A stretch of 64,000 nt of DNA from Deltaproteobacteria bacterium (GCA_029547805.1 JAKPOP010000010.1:616452-680451), one strand, 5' to 3'; positions 47,996-57,049 are shown, counted from the stretch's first letter. Notes: generated by a model from the letters alone, not told the origin. Numbers and translations are program-made.

Positions 47996-49513
47996 ATGGC
48001 GGATCCGAGGGCATTCAAGCGCCTGAACTTCTTCCGGGGGTTCCTGACCACCGAGGACGACTGGAACGAGGGGGAGCGCTATCACATCGAGAAGCGCAGC
48101 CTCCACGCCCGGGCCCTCCACGCACCGGGCGTGGTGCCCCAGTTCCTGGAGGGGCTGCGGGTGCGCCAGCGGGGCCGCGGGGAACTCAACATCGAGGTCT
48201 CCCCAGGCTACGCCATCGACGGCCAGGGGCGGGACCTCTACCTGCCCGAGACGGTGATCCGGGCCGTGAACCCGGGGGACTTCCGCCTGCCACAGACCGT
48301 CTACGTGGTGCTCTCCTACACCGAGGAACCCACCGACTTCGTGGCCTACAAGGAGAACCTCCAGTTCAAGGGCCACAAGCGGATCACCGAGGGGGTCAAG
48401 GTCGAGGTGACGGCCCGGGAACCCGATATCCAGGCCGAGGTGGAACTGGCCCGGATCCAGCTGGAGAAGGGCGTCAAGGCGATCAAGGACGCCGTGGACC
48501 CGAATCACCCCCGCCCCAACGAGATCGACCTGCGCTACGTCCCCTGGGCCGGCGTCGCCGGGTCCTTCCTGAAGTCCAAGGATCGGGAGGACCTGGCCCA
48601 GTTGCTGGCCCACAAGATCGAGATCTACTCGCACCTGGCCCACGTGCTCAAGATCTCCCCGGCCCTGGACGTCCTCCATGGGGCCATCACGCTGGACATG
48701 CTGCTGTCGGCGGGCCTGGTGGACTACCGGAACGTCTTCTCGCTGCTGGAGACCCTGATCCAGTTGCAGCAGGCCCTGATCCGGGAGATGGAGAAGGGCC
48801 ACCCGGAGATCTGCCAGTCCCGGGAGTTCGGGGTCTACAAGTGGAACGTCTCCAGCGTCAAACTGGACCGACGGCATTCCCTGGAACTGCTGGTGGACAT
48901 CCTGACCACCCAGCGCAACGCCCACGAGGCCATGAAGGCCCTCTTCGCCCAGGACCTCGTTCCCCGGACGCCCCGGGTGGCCGCCGAGGCACCGTCGGAG
49001 AAGATCTGGGAGGACATCAAGGTCCGCAGCGAGGACTTCACCGAGATCCTCTCCATCGAGGCCCGGGACTTCCGCCGAGTGGACCTGCTGGACATCTACG
49101 ACGAGGCCAGCGAGAAGGCCCACCACTTCCTGATCATGGACGAGAAGGACCGCTACCGGAGCCGCCAGAAACTCAAGTACCCCGACGGGAAGGTGGTGGA
49201 GGACGTCGGCGTGCACTTCGAGGGCGGCAAGTGCTCCTTCGAGATCCGGGGAATCGAGCCCAACCGGGACGTGATCCTGATCATGCGGATGGACTACGTC
49301 CGGGGTGACTCGGAGAGCGAGGTCTACGTGAACGGCCGGAAGGCCCCGAACCTGGTCGTGGCGGGAAACGACATCAAGTTCCGCTGGCGCAACTGGCCCT
49401 ACCGGATCCCGGCGGAACTGGCCACCGAGCCGACCCTCCGGATCCAGATCGCCCCGATCAAGGCCGAGCGGGACTTCAATCTCTTCAAGGTCTGGGCCTA
49501 TCAGGCCAGGTGA
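47996..49513 (+). CDS. Contractile-injection-system associated protein
   Basis: The 505-residue protein begins with the block FKRLNFFRGFLTTEDDWNEGERYHIEKRSLHARALHAPG, seen in proteins that accompany baseplate genes of extracellular contractile systems. Next come a beta-rich part (about 60-115, GYAIDGQGRDLYLPE), a long helical middle (about 190-345), and a C-terminal beta-sandwich. It is probably a baseplate accessory or tail-fibre-like component. The ATG follows CGGGAGGCGGAG. It starts 40 bases after the PASTA/gpI gene and is the last gene of the module; a convergent gene begins 18 bases after its stop. Confidence 0.72.
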   Translation: MADPRAFKRLNFFRGFLTTEDDWNEGERYHIEKRSLHARALHAPGVVPQFLEGLRVRQRGRGELNIEVSPGYAIDGQGRDLYLPETVIRAVNPGDFRLPQTVYVVLSYTEEPTDFVAYKENLQFKGHKRITEGVKVEVTAREPDIQAEVELARIQLEKGVKAIKDAVDPNHPRPNEIDLRYVPWAGVAGSFLKSKDREDLAQLLAHKIEIYSHLAHVLKISPALDVLHGAITLDMLLSAGLVDYRNVFSLLETLIQLQQALIREMEKGHPEICQSREFGVYKWNVSSVKLDRRHSLELLVDILTTQRNAHEAMKALFAQDLVPRTPRVAAEAPSEKIWEDIKVRSEDFTEILSIEARDFRRVDLLDIYDEASEKAHHFLIMDEKDRYRSRQKLKYPDGKVVEDVGVHFEGGKCSFEIRGIEPNRDVILIMRMDYVRGDSESEVYVNGRKAPNLVVAGNDIKFRWRNWPYRIPAELATEPTLRIQIAPIKAERDFNLFKVWAYQAR

Positions 49514-49531
49514 CGGCTCGCCGGGACCGCC

Positions 49532-50827
49532 TCAGGCCTTCTCCAGCGCGTTCTCGAGGTCGCGGATCAGGTCGTCGGCCGCCTCCAGCCCGATGGAGAT
49601 GCGGACCCCGCCGGGATGGATCCCCGCCGCCTCCTGGGTGGCAGGGTCCAGGGCACAGTGGGTCATCAGCCCCGGGGCCTCGATCAGGGTCTTCGTCATC
49701 CCCAGGCTGACCGCCAGGGTGACGCAGTAGGACTCGGCGGCCACATGGTTCACCATGCGTTCCCGGGCCTCGAAGGCCTGCCGAGGGTCCCCGGCCATCT
49801 CGAAGTAGATCATCGCCCCGGGACAGAAGGCCCCCTCGGGCGTCCGCATCTGGCGCCGGGCCAGGTCCGCCTGGGGAAAGGATGGGAGGCCCGGCCAGGA
49901 GACCCGGGCCACCTTGGGGTGCCCCTCCAGGAACGCCGCCACGCGACCCGCCGTCTCTACCTGTCGGGCCAGACGGAGCGGCAGGGTCGAGAGGCCATAG
50001 ACCAGGATGTCCCAGGCCGCCGAGGGCGAGAGGACCCCCCCGAAGTCCTTCCGGTGGCCCCGAAGCGGGCCATGGAGGCGCCTTGGCCCCACCACGATGC
50101 CGCCCATGTCCACCCCGAAGCCGCCGACGTTCTTGGTCAGGCTCGCGACCACGAGGTCGGCGCCCAGTTCCAGGGGGCGCTGGCCCCAGAAGGTCTGGAA
50201 GGTGTTGTCCACGACGATCAGGACCTGGTCCTCGGGGCCCCGGCGGGCATTGATGGGCTCGAGGGCCTTCCGAAGCGCCTGGATGTCCACCAGGTGCAGG
50301 GTGGGGTTGGCCGGCGTCTCCAGATAGAGGACCCGGGTCGTGTCGTCGATGGCGCCGATCACCTGGTCCAGGTCCCGGGCGTCCACGAGCCGGGTCTGGA
50401 TGCCGTAGCGGGGCAACTGGGTCGTCAGGAGGCTGAAGGTGCACCCGTAGAGGGTCCGGTGGGCCACGATGGAACTGCCGGCCCGGCTGCAGACCATCAG
50501 GGCGGCCGAGATGGCCCCCATGCCGCAGGCGAATGCCACGGCCGACTCCCCTCCCTCCGCCTCCCGGAGATGCTCCTCCAGCAGCGCCACGTTGGGCTCG
50601 TCCAGGCGATCGTAGATGTAGGTCGGTGGCCGGTCCTCCGAGGCCGCCGCGTCGGTGGCGAAATCCAGGAATCCCCGCTGACCCCGGGAGACGCTCTCCA
50701 TCCGGAAGGTGGTGCTCGTCGTCAGGGGAGGCAGCACGTGGTGGCTGTAGTCCCAGAGAGGGGAATGGGGCTGGCCGTGAATCAGGCGCGTCCAGTTGGC
50801 ATACCGCGGACGTTCGGGTCGATCCAT
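49532..50827 (-). CDS. Cys/Met-metabolism PLP-dependent enzyme
   Basis: The 431-residue protein is of the cystathionine synthase/lyase superfamily (fold type I). The PLP lysine is Lys232 in VASLTKNVGG, and the Asp that contacts the pyridine N is Asp207 in VVDNTF. The usual PLP phosphate loop is ACGMGAISAAL (about 100-110). The FGVDMGG stretch after the lysine replaces the commoner G(H)SD. This could be a gamma-synthase, gamma-lyase or O-acetylhomoserine sulfhydrylase; the sequence alone does not decide. GGGAGG precedes the ATG. There are no sulfur-metabolism neighbours. Confidence 0.85.
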   Translation of the reverse strand: MDRPERPRYANWTRLIHGQPHSPLWDYSHHVLPPLTTSTTFRMESVSRGQRGFLDFATDAAASEDRPPTYIYDRLDEPNVALLEEHLREAEGGESAVAFACGMGAISAALMVCSRAGSSIVAHRTLYGCTFSLLTTQLPRYGIQTRLVDARDLDQVIGAIDDTTRVLYLETPANPTLHLVDIQALRKALEPINARRGPEDQVLIVVDNTFQTFWGQRPLELGADLVVASLTKNVGGFGVDMGGIVVGPRRLHGPLRGHRKDFGGVLSPSAAWDILVYGLSTLPLRLARQVETAGRVAAFLEGHPKVARVSWPGLPSFPQADLARRQMRTPEGAFCPGAMIYFEMAGDPRQAFEARERMVNHVAAESYCVTLAVSLGMTKTLIEAPGLMTHCALDPATQEAAGIHPGGVRISIGLEAADDLIRDLENALEKA

Positions 50828-50914
50828 GGGGTCCCTCCTGCCGCATCCATCCTCGGTCGTAGCCTATGGCAGGCGACGGCCGGTGGTCAACGAATCTGGC
50901 GCAAGGAAGTCCGG

Positions 50915-52000
50915 TCAGGAATCGACCTTGCGAGCCGACGGAATCCGGCGCCGACGCCCCGGCGGCGCCGGGACCAGCTCGGGAACCGGGACCGGCGCCC
51001 GGGAAGACGGGACCGGAGGTCGCGGCCGACCCGCGGGTCGGCGTCGACCTTCGCCATTTCCGGGCCTGGGATCCGGTCGGCCTGGTCCGGGACGGGCCGG
51101 CGCCTCGGGAGCCCTGGCCCCGGCGGCCAGGAACGCCCTCGCGGCACGGAGGCCCTCGGGGCTTCCGTCCAGGAGCCCCTCCAGCACGACCCGGATCTCC
51201 TCCCGGAAGGCCCGGACCGCCTCGAGGCGGGAACGAATGCGGCCCTCCTCCTGGGCCAGCCGCTGGATCCTCTGGGAACGGGTCCCCTCGGCGACCCGGG
51301 CCGCCGCCACCGCCTGCCGCAGGTCCTCCTCGAGGGACTCCACCAGGCGATCCTGCCGGGCCAGGCGCCCCTTCAGGGCCTCCCGCATCCCCGCCACTTC
51401 CTGGAGACGGTCCTCCCGGTCCTCCTCGGCGCCGTACCAGGAGGCGATGGCCTGGGACACGGGCCCCTGGAGAAAGCGCACCGCCTCTGGCCCCTCATGT
51501 TCGTGGGGAAGGGGACGACGGTAGGGCTTGCCTGGCCGGAGGTCCCGGCGGATCGACCGGGACGGAACCAGACTGGCCAGGATGACCCGGTGGTCGTCGA
51601 CCAGGAACAGGTTCGGATGATGGCCGCTGCACTCGAAGATCAGGGACCGATCGTGGGGCTGTCGGGCGAAGGACACCTCCACCACCCGGTCCTGGAAGAC
51701 CCGCTGCACCGACACGACGGTGCTTCCCCGGAGTTCCCGGGCCACCCGGGCCGCGAAGTCCCGGACATCCCGGGCTGCCCGGTCCTCCTCCCGGCGGTGG
51801 TCCGGGGACGGGGCATCGAGGTGGATGCGCGCCATCCGGGGACGAGCCGAGACCCGGACCAGTCGCAGGCCCTCGGCGGTGGCGAATCGCAGCCGGACCG
51901 CCGCATGGGGCATCGCGTCCACGCCGGTGAGCCGGGCCCCCAGGAGGGCCCCGGCCAGTTCGGCGACCACGGCGTCCAGTTCGGTGATGCCCAGCGTCAC
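50915..52000 (-). CDS. Short RqcH-like NFACT-N protein with coiled coil
   Basis: The 361-residue protein has an NFACT N-terminal domain (about residues 1-165: ITELDAVVAELAGALLGARLTGV..., ECSGHHPNLFLVDD) and a coiled coil (about 205-270: EDREDRLQEVAGMREALKG). It ends in an Arg/Pro-rich basic tail. Full RqcH proteins of over 550 residues carry a C-terminal NFACT-R domain that is missing here. RqcH rescues stalled 50S subunits by adding Ala tails. I chose the GTG at 52000, which follows GGGGGAATGCC and a TAGAGT -10. An upstream ATG would put about 48 low-complexity residues in front. Confidence 0.72.
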   Translation of the reverse strand: MTLGITELDAVVAELAGALLGARLTGVDAMPHAAVRLRFATAEGLRLVRVSARPRMARIHLDAPSPDHRREEDRAARDVRDFAARVARELRGSTVVSVQRVFQDRVVEVSFARQPHDRSLIFECSGHHPNLFLVDDHRVILASLVPSRSIRRDLRPGKPYRRPLPHEHEGPEAVRFLQGPVSQAIASWYGAEEDREDRLQEVAGMREALKGRLARQDRLVESLEEDLRQAVAAARVAEGTRSQRIQRLAQEEGRIRSRLEAVRAFREEIRVVLEGLLDGSPEGLRAARAFLAAGARAPEAPARPGPGRPDPRPGNGEGRRRPAGRPRPPVPSSRAPVPVPELVPAPPGRRRRIPSARKVDS

Positions 52001-52020
52001 GGCATTCCCCCTGGCTGCGG

Positions 52021-52049
52021 TTGACTCTAGCACGGGCAACCGGTAGCGT
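52021..52049 (+). promoter_or_regulatory. Sigma-70 promoter for the propeller lipoprotein
   Basis: TTGACT (52021-52026) and TAGCGT (52044-52049) are 17 bases apart, 26 bases before the ATG at 52075. The -35 overlaps the minus-strand -10 of the RqcH-like gene. Confidence 0.4.
52024..52029 (-). promoter_or_regulatory. -10 element of the RqcH-like gene
   Basis: TAGAGT on the minus strand lies 24 bases upstream of the GTG at 52000 and overlaps the plus-strand -35 at 52021-52026, so the two divergent promoters may compete. Confidence 0.4.
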
Positions 52050-52074
52050 GCGAGGGTCTGGATCGGATGCGGCC

Positions 52075-53547
52075 ATGCGGGGTCCCTGGACGCGGCTGGT
52101 CCCCTGGATGCTGGGGTGGTGGATCCTCGGATGCTCGGCGTCACCGGCCGGCGGCGACGATGATCCGGGCCCCGTCGCCGACGGGGCCGAGGAACGGACC
52201 GGCGAGGACCCGGGAGGGGACGGACGCGTTCCCCTGGTGGTCCCGGAGGGGTCCCGGATCGCCTACGGCTACCAGCGATACGCCGAACCGGGCCCCGAGG
52301 TGGACCTCTGGCTGGCGAGCGCCGGCGACGCCTCCCCCGTCTCCTTCCGGGAGCGGCTGCAGCCCCTGGGGCTGGACTGCCGGACCGGATGCCTGCTGGA
52401 CCGGACCGGGTCCTGGCTGGCCGTTCTGGTCCCGGCGGCCTCGGAAGGGACCGGAACCACCCTGCGCCTGTTCCGGGTCGAGGCCGACGGGACGCCGGTG
52501 TCTGCGGGAATCCCCGACGTGGTGGAGGCCTGGCACCCGGCCTTCGGAGGCACCCGGGACGGCCCGGCGATCTACTGGTCCCGGGCCCGTCCCGCCTGCG
52601 ACACCGACTCGGGCCTCCCGAAGGGGTGTCGGGCCTTCTACCGGCGCCTGCTCCGGGCCGAGGCCCCAGAGGAGTTCCTGTTCTCGTTCCCGACCGCGTC
52701 GATCCTGGACCGGACCCTTCCCCACTCCGGGTTCTTCCGCCTGGGAGAGGATGGCCGGACGGTGATCGTGCTGGCGCCGACGGTCGGCAGCCAGCGGATC
52801 TACCTCTGGCGAGAGACGGGGGAGCCGGTGCTCGAGGGGGGACCGTTCTGCGCCAGCCCGGACCGGGCCCCCGACGGGTCCTGCCTGGAATCGGGCGGTG
52901 CCTTCTCCGAGAGAGACCCGGTCGCCGTCTCCCCCGATGGAAACCACCTGGTGGCCGCCCTGGTGGTGGACAATCGCCGGCTGGTGGTCTGGCATCGGGA
53001 CCTCCGGGGCGGCGACCCTCGCACCACGACCCTGATGGAGGTTCCCCAGGGCAGCCGGTTCGACACCGATGCCTGCTACAACCGGACCCCTCCGGACCAG
53101 TGGGAGCCCACCCGGGTGGTGCCTCCCCTGCGCTTCACCCCCGATTCCTCCGAGGTGGTGCTGGTGGGACAGGCCCCCTGCGGCGAGAACCGGGACAAGC
53201 CCTGGAGCAAGGTCCTGGGCCTGTCGCTGCAGCGACTGGACCAGGGAGGACGCCTGGACCGGAACGACCCGCGGTGGATCACCGACTTCCCCCCGGGGGA
53301 CATTGCCGCCTCGGTCTCGATCCTTCCGGAGGCCCTGGACCTCTCCCCCTCGGGGGACCTGGTCTGGATGGTCGCGACTCCCTGGCTCGATTCCCGGGGA
53401 GATCCCATCACGGACTCCCAGTTGCAGCACCGCAACGATGCGGAGGTGATCGTGACCCGGCGGGACGGGACCGCCGAGGTGGTCCAGTGGACCTTCGGTC
53501 AAGGCTGGCGGGCCACGTCGGTCCAGGCCCTGTCCCCGAGGCCGTGA
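52075..53547 (+). CDS. Predicted beta-propeller lipoprotein
   Basis: The 490-residue predicted lipoprotein (lipobox WILGC, Cys20) has a short acidic tether and a domain of repeated beta-rich blades resembling TolB/WD40-like propellers (VAVSPDGNHLVAAL, LRFTPDSSEVVLVG, LDLSPSGDLVWMVA). It has no catalytic motif. Cys residues in the loops (DCRTGC, ACDTDSGLPKGC) could form disulfides. Its 3' end overlaps the HAD gene tail-to-tail by 49 bases. It may bind ligands or scaffold envelope complexes. Confidence 0.75.
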   Translation: MRGPWTRLVPWMLGWWILGCSASPAGGDDDPGPVADGAEERTGEDPGGDGRVPLVVPEGSRIAYGYQRYAEPGPEVDLWLASAGDASPVSFRERLQPLGLDCRTGCLLDRTGSWLAVLVPAASEGTGTTLRLFRVEADGTPVSAGIPDVVEAWHPAFGGTRDGPAIYWSRARPACDTDSGLPKGCRAFYRRLLRAEAPEEFLFSFPTASILDRTLPHSGFFRLGEDGRTVIVLAPTVGSQRIYLWRETGEPVLEGGPFCASPDRAPDGSCLESGGAFSERDPVAVSPDGNHLVAALVVDNRRLVVWHRDLRGGDPRTTTLMEVPQGSRFDTDACYNRTPPDQWEPTRVVPPLRFTPDSSEVVLVGQAPCGENRDKPWSKVLGLSLQRLDQGGRLDRNDPRWITDFPPGDIAASVSILPEALDLSPSGDLVWMVATPWLDSRGDPITDSQLQHRNDAEVIVTRRDGTAEVVQWTFGQGWRATSVQALSPRP

Positions 53548-54245
53548 ACCGGCCGGGAGCCCGCGTGGTCGCCGGGACCATTGGACCAGGACTCGAGGAT
53601 TCGCCGGAGGGCCCGGATCGATCGGGCCTCGAGGCGGCCCGGGTCCGGGTCCGGGTCGTCCCGGTGGAAGGCCCCGGGAAGGCGCACCCGGACCGTCCGC
53701 CACCCCAGGGCGTCCGCCGCAGGGAAGTCCCGGGACGGCGAGTCCCCGACCATCCCGATCCCTCTCCCCGCCGCCCCGAGGCACCGGGCGACCCGCCGGA
53801 AGGGGCCCGGATCGGGCTTGGCCTCCTCCGGTCCGGCAACCTCGAGGACGTCGAACAGGTCGCGAATCCCCAGGGCTTCGATCTTGCGCCACTGCACCTC
53901 GGGACGTCCCTGGGTCAACAGCGCCAGACCCACGCCGCGTTCCCGCAGGACAGCGAGCAGGTCCCGGACTCCCCGGTAGAGCCGCAGGCGGGGACGATGC
54001 CCTCGGTAGGCCTCCACCAGGGCCCGGATCCGTGCCTCGGTCCGGGGCAGGTGGAGCCGTTCCAGCCCCAGGTCGAAGACCCGGGAGAACCCCTCGGAGG
54101 CCAGGACCGCCCGGAAGACCTCCCCGGCCCCGGGGAACTCCGGCAGGACCTGCCGGGCCGCCTCCTCGAGGGCCCCCCGGACGAACTGCCGCTCGGGGTA
54201 CAGCGTGTCGTCCAGGTCGAAGACCACTGCGTCGAGGGGGTCCAT
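53499..54245 (-). CDS. HAD-superfamily phosphatase
   Basis: The 248-residue cytosolic protein has the HAD motifs FDLDDT (Asp nucleophile near residue 9), LLTQG (motif II Thr), AKPDPGPF (motif III Lys) and MVGDSPSRD (motif IV). The DDTLY sequence is typical of nucleotidase/phosphoglycolate-type members. The start at 54245 has GAGG 6 bases upstream; an ATG at 54257 overlaps the response-regulator stop as ATGA and is also possible. Last gene of the pgk-engB-response regulator operon. The substrate cannot be told. Confidence 0.82.
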   Translation of the reverse strand: MDPLDAVVFDLDDTLYPERQFVRGALEEAARQVLPEFPGAGEVFRAVLASEGFSRVFDLGLERLHLPRTEARIRALVEAYRGHRPRLRLYRGVRDLLAVLRERGVGLALLTQGRPEVQWRKIEALGIRDLFDVLEVAGPEEAKPDPGPFRRVARCLGAAGRGIGMVGDSPSRDFPAADALGWRTVRVRLPGAFHRDDPDPDPGRLEARSIRALRRILESWSNGPGDHAGSRPVHGLGDRAWTDVARQP

Positions 54246-54253
54246 GTCCCGCC

Positions 54254-54955
54254 TCATTGCTCGAGGATGGGATCCCGGAAGCGGTAGCCCACTCCCCGGA
54301 CCGTCTCGAGGTAGGCCCCCGCCGGACCCAGTTTGTCCCGCAGACGCTTCATCACGGTGTCCACGGTCCGGATCTCCACCTCCGAGTCCTGGCCCCAGAC
54401 CCGGTCCAGCAGGGTCTCCCGGGTCAGCACCCGGCCCAGGGGGGGCGTGACCAGCACCGCCAGCAACCGGAACTCGGTGGGGGTCAAGGCCACCTCCTGG
54501 CCCTCCACGAAGACCCGGTGGGCCGGACCGTCCACCCGGAGGCCCGGGAAGGAAGCACTGGGCGTCTCGGGTTCCTGCTCCTTGGAACGGCGCCGCAGCA
54601 CGGCCTGGACCCGCAGGACCAGTTCCCGCATGCTCACGGGTTTCACCAGATAGTCGTCGGCCCCGAGTTCCAGGCCGACGACCCGGTCGATTTCCTCGCC
54701 CCGGGCCGTGACCATGAGGATTGGCAGGGATCGGGTGGCGGGGTCGGACCGGATCCGCCGGCACACCTCCGTTCCCTGGAGGTCCGGCAGCATCAGGTCC
54801 AGCAGCACGACGTCGGGACGCCGGTGGGCCACCTCGGCCAGGGCCGCCTCCCCGGTCCGGACGGTCACCGTCTCCAGGCCGCCACGGCGCAGGTTCATCG
54901 CGACAATGTCGGCGAAATCCGCCTCGTCCTCGACGATCAGGACCTTCGGAGCCAT
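54254..54955 (-). CDS. OmpR/PhoB-type response regulator
   Basis: The 233-residue regulator has a receiver domain with Asp53 as the phosphorylation site and the KPVS lysine (near residue 104). A winged-helix DNA-binding domain follows (about 135-228, LTPTEFRLLAVLV, DTVMKRLRDKLG, VRGVGYRFRDP). It starts 14 bases after engB, with GGGAGG upstream. No sensor kinase is adjacent, so the partner is elsewhere. Operon location with pgk suggests control linked to growth. Confidence 0.9.
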   Translation of the reverse strand: MAPKVLIVEDEADFADIVAMNLRRGGLETVTVRTGEAALAEVAHRRPDVVLLDLMLPDLQGTEVCRRIRSDPATRSLPILMVTARGEEIDRVVGLELGADDYLVKPVSMRELVLRVQAVLRRRSKEQEPETPSASFPGLRVDGPAHRVFVEGQEVALTPTEFRLLAVLVTPPLGRVLTRETLLDRVWGQDSEVEIRTVDTVMKRLRDKLGPAGAYLETVRGVGYRFRDPILEQ

Positions 54956-54969
54956 CGGGACCTCCCGGT

Positions 54970-55581
54970 TCAGCGAACGGGGATCGCGGCCTGCACCAGC
55001 CCCTCCCAGGTCTCCCGGACCCCGAGTCCCGTCCGGACCGAGACAGGGTCCACCGGGACCGGGAAGGCCTCCCGGAACCCCCGAATCACCACCTCCCGGC
55101 GGGAGGATGGGACCCGGTCGGCCTTCGTCGCGACGACCCGCCAGGACCTCCCGGTCGCGGCCAGAAACTCCGCCATTCTCCGGTCCGACTCCTGGAGGGG
55201 AACCGACAGGTCCACCAGCAGCAGGCAGAGGGCCAGGGAGGCCCGCCGGGACAGGAAGGCCTCGATGAAGACCGGCCACTCCCGGGTCACCTCCCGGGAG
55301 ACCCGGGCGTATCCGTACCCCGGCAGGTCCACCAGGCGCAACGCCACCGGGGCCTTCCCCGATCCCAGTCGCACGTCGTAGAAGTGGATCTCCCGGGTCC
55401 GGCCCGGGGTCTTGCTCACCCGGGCCACGCGGCTGCCTGCAAGGGCGTTCAGCAGGCTCGACTTGCCCACGTTGGACCGCCCCATCAGGGCGACCTCCGG
55501 GACCGATTCCGGCGGAAACCGGGACGGGTCGGTGGCAGCCGCCAGGAACGAGGCGACGGGGCGGTCCAGGGCACGGGACAT
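54970..55581 (-). CDS. engB: Ribosome biogenesis GTPase EngB/YsxC
   Basis: The 203-residue GTPase matches EngB (YihA/YsxC), which helps 50S subunit assembly. G motifs are GRSNVGKS (34-41, G1), the G2 Thr in KTPGRTREI, DLPGYGYA (G3) and TKADR (G4). Length is normal. It is 44 bases downstream of pgk. The ATG at 55581 follows GGAGG; longer reading frames upstream are out of register with pgk. Confidence 0.93.
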   Translation of the reverse strand: MSRALDRPVASFLAAATDPSRFPPESVPEVALMGRSNVGKSSLLNALAGSRVARVSKTPGRTREIHFYDVRLGSGKAPVALRLVDLPGYGYARVSREVTREWPVFIEAFLSRRASLALCLLLVDLSVPLQESDRRMAEFLAATGRSWRVVATKADRVPSSRREVVIRGFREAFPVPVDPVSVRTGLGVRETWEGLVQAAIPVR

Positions 55582-55625
55582 CGATCGACCTCCAGGCCCC
55601 CAGAGGCACTCGGGGCGGCCTGCCG

Positions 55626-56900
55626 TCACGAACCGGTGCCAGGGTCCGGGACCTGGTCCAACACCTCCAGGGGGGGCATCCGCCGCCCCTCCAGGTACTC
55701 CAGGCTCGCGCCGCCACCGGTGCTGATATGGGTCATGCGGTCCCCGAAGCCCATCTGCTCCACCGCCGCCGCCGAGTCCCCGCCGCCGATGATCGAGACG
55801 GTGCCCTTCCCGGTGGCCTCGGCCAGCGCCTCGGCGATTCCCCGGGTCCCGGAGGCGTAGTCGGGCTTTTCGAAGACCCCGACGGGTCCGTTCCAGACCA
55901 CCGTCCCGGCCGCCAGGATCCGCTCCCTCCAGGCGGCGGCCGTCCGGGGCCCGATGTCCATCCCCAGCAGGTCCGCGGGGATCTCCACGCCCGGGACCTC
56001 CCGGGGCCGGCCGTTCTCGAAGTCGTCGGTCGCCACGTGATCGACCGGCAGGGCGATCTTGTCCCCGGCCTTCGACAGCAGGTCCCGCATCGCCTCCACC
56101 TGGTCCTCTTCCACCCGGCTGCGCCCGGTGGGAACGCCCCGGGCCCTCAGGAGGGTGTAGGCCATCGCCCCGCCGATCAGGATCCCGTCCACCTTCTCCA
56201 GCAGGCGTTCGATGAGCAGGATCTTGTCCGACACCTTGGCCCCGCCCAGGATCGCCAGGAAGGGACGCTTCGGGTTCGCGACCGCCTCGTGAAGATAGCG
56301 GACCTCCTTCTCCACCAGGAAGCCCGCCACCACCGGCCCACCCTTGGCCCGGATGGCCTGGGCGACGCCATACATCGAGGCGTGCTTCCGGTGGCAGGTC
56401 CCGAAGGCATCGTTCACGTAGACGTCCCCCAGCCGAGCCAGACCCTCGACGAACCGATCCAGCACCGCCTGCTGTTCCGGGGTCAGTTTCTTGTCGGGGT
56501 TCTTCTTCGCCTTGTCGGGGATCGTCTCGCCGGGGTCGAAGCGGACGTTCTCCAGCAGCATCGCCTCCCCGGGCTTCAGGGAGGCCGCCATCGCCTCCGC
56601 CGCCGGGCCCACCACCTCCGGCGGCCCGAGCCGCACCGGACGTCCCAGCAGTTCCGCCAGCCGATCCGCCGTGGGCCGGGTGCTGTACTCCGCCTCGAAT
56701 CCCTTGCCCTCGGGTCGGCCCAGGTGGGTCGCCAGGACGATCCGGGCCCCCTGGTCCAGGGCGTGGCGAATCGTGGGCAAGGCCTGGACGATCCGCCGGT
56801 CGTTCGTGATCCGTCCGTCCTTCAGGGGGACGTTGAAGTCCACCCGCATGAAGACGCGCTTGCCGTTCAGGTCCAGGTCCGCAACGGTCCGGATGGCCAT
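55626..56900 (-). CDS. pgk: Phosphoglycerate kinase
   Basis: The 424-residue enzyme makes ATP and 3-phosphoglycerate from 1,3-bisphosphoglycerate in glycolysis. Signatures include [11 protein letters not shown] near the N-terminus, [19 protein letters not shown], the hinge and nucleotide-binding segment [10 protein letters not shown], and the C-terminal phosphate loop [13 protein letters not shown]. Its length is slightly above the usual 395 because of an inserted charged loop around residues 135-150 ([18 protein letters not shown]). It heads a four-gene operon and has a recognisable promoter upstream. Confidence 0.95.
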   Translation of the reverse strand: MAIRTVADLDLNGKRVFMRVDFNVPLKDGRITNDRRIVQALPTIRHALDQGARIVLATHLGRPEGKGFEAEYSTRPTADRLAELLGRPVRLGPPEVVGPAAEAMAASLKPGEAMLLENVRFDPGETIPDKAKKNPDKKLTPEQQAVLDRFVEGLARLGDVYVNDAFGTCHRKHASMYGVAQAIRAKGGPVVAGFLVEKEVRYLHEAVANPKRPFLAILGGAKVSDKILLIERLLEKVDGILIGGAMAYTLLRARGVPTGRSRVEEDQVEAMRDLLSKAGDKIALPVDHVATDDFENGRPREVPGVEIPADLLGMDIGPRTAAAWRERILAAGTVVWNGPVGVFEKPDYASGTRGIAEALAEATGKGTVSIIGGGDSAAAVEQMGFGDRMTHISTGGGASLEYLEGRRMPPLEVLDQVPDPGTGS

Positions 56901-56972
56901 CGGTTCCTCCTCTGGTCGTGTTCTGCGTCGCCCGATTCCCCTGGGAACATCCCCCCGGGAATCCCGGCCAAG

Positions 56973-57001
56973 AGGGTAGTGCCTGTGCCGTCCCCTGGCA
57001 A
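56973..57001 (-). promoter_or_regulatory. Sigma-70 promoter of the pgk operon
   Basis: On the minus strand TTGCCA (56996-57001) and TACCCT (56973-56978) are separated by 17 bases. The leader would be about 65 bases. It is adjacent to the divergent promoter at 57021-57049. Confidence 0.55.
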
Positions 57002-57020
57002 CCGGTCCTGCCCCCCTTCC

Positions 57021-57049
57021 TTGACCGGGACCCCCACTTCCGGTAGGTT
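57021..57049 (+). promoter_or_regulatory. Sigma-70 promoter of the biosynthetic operon
   Basis: TTGACC (57021-57026) and TAGGTT (57044-57049) are 17 bases apart. The expected transcript starts near 57056, 25 bases before the ATG at 57081. All genes to the end of the window are on this strand and closely packed. Confidence 0.55.

Noticed and set aside
48835..49095. Small minus-strand frame inside the last baseplate gene
   Set aside because: Ser/Arg-rich shadow of the plus-strand gene, without a ribosome site.
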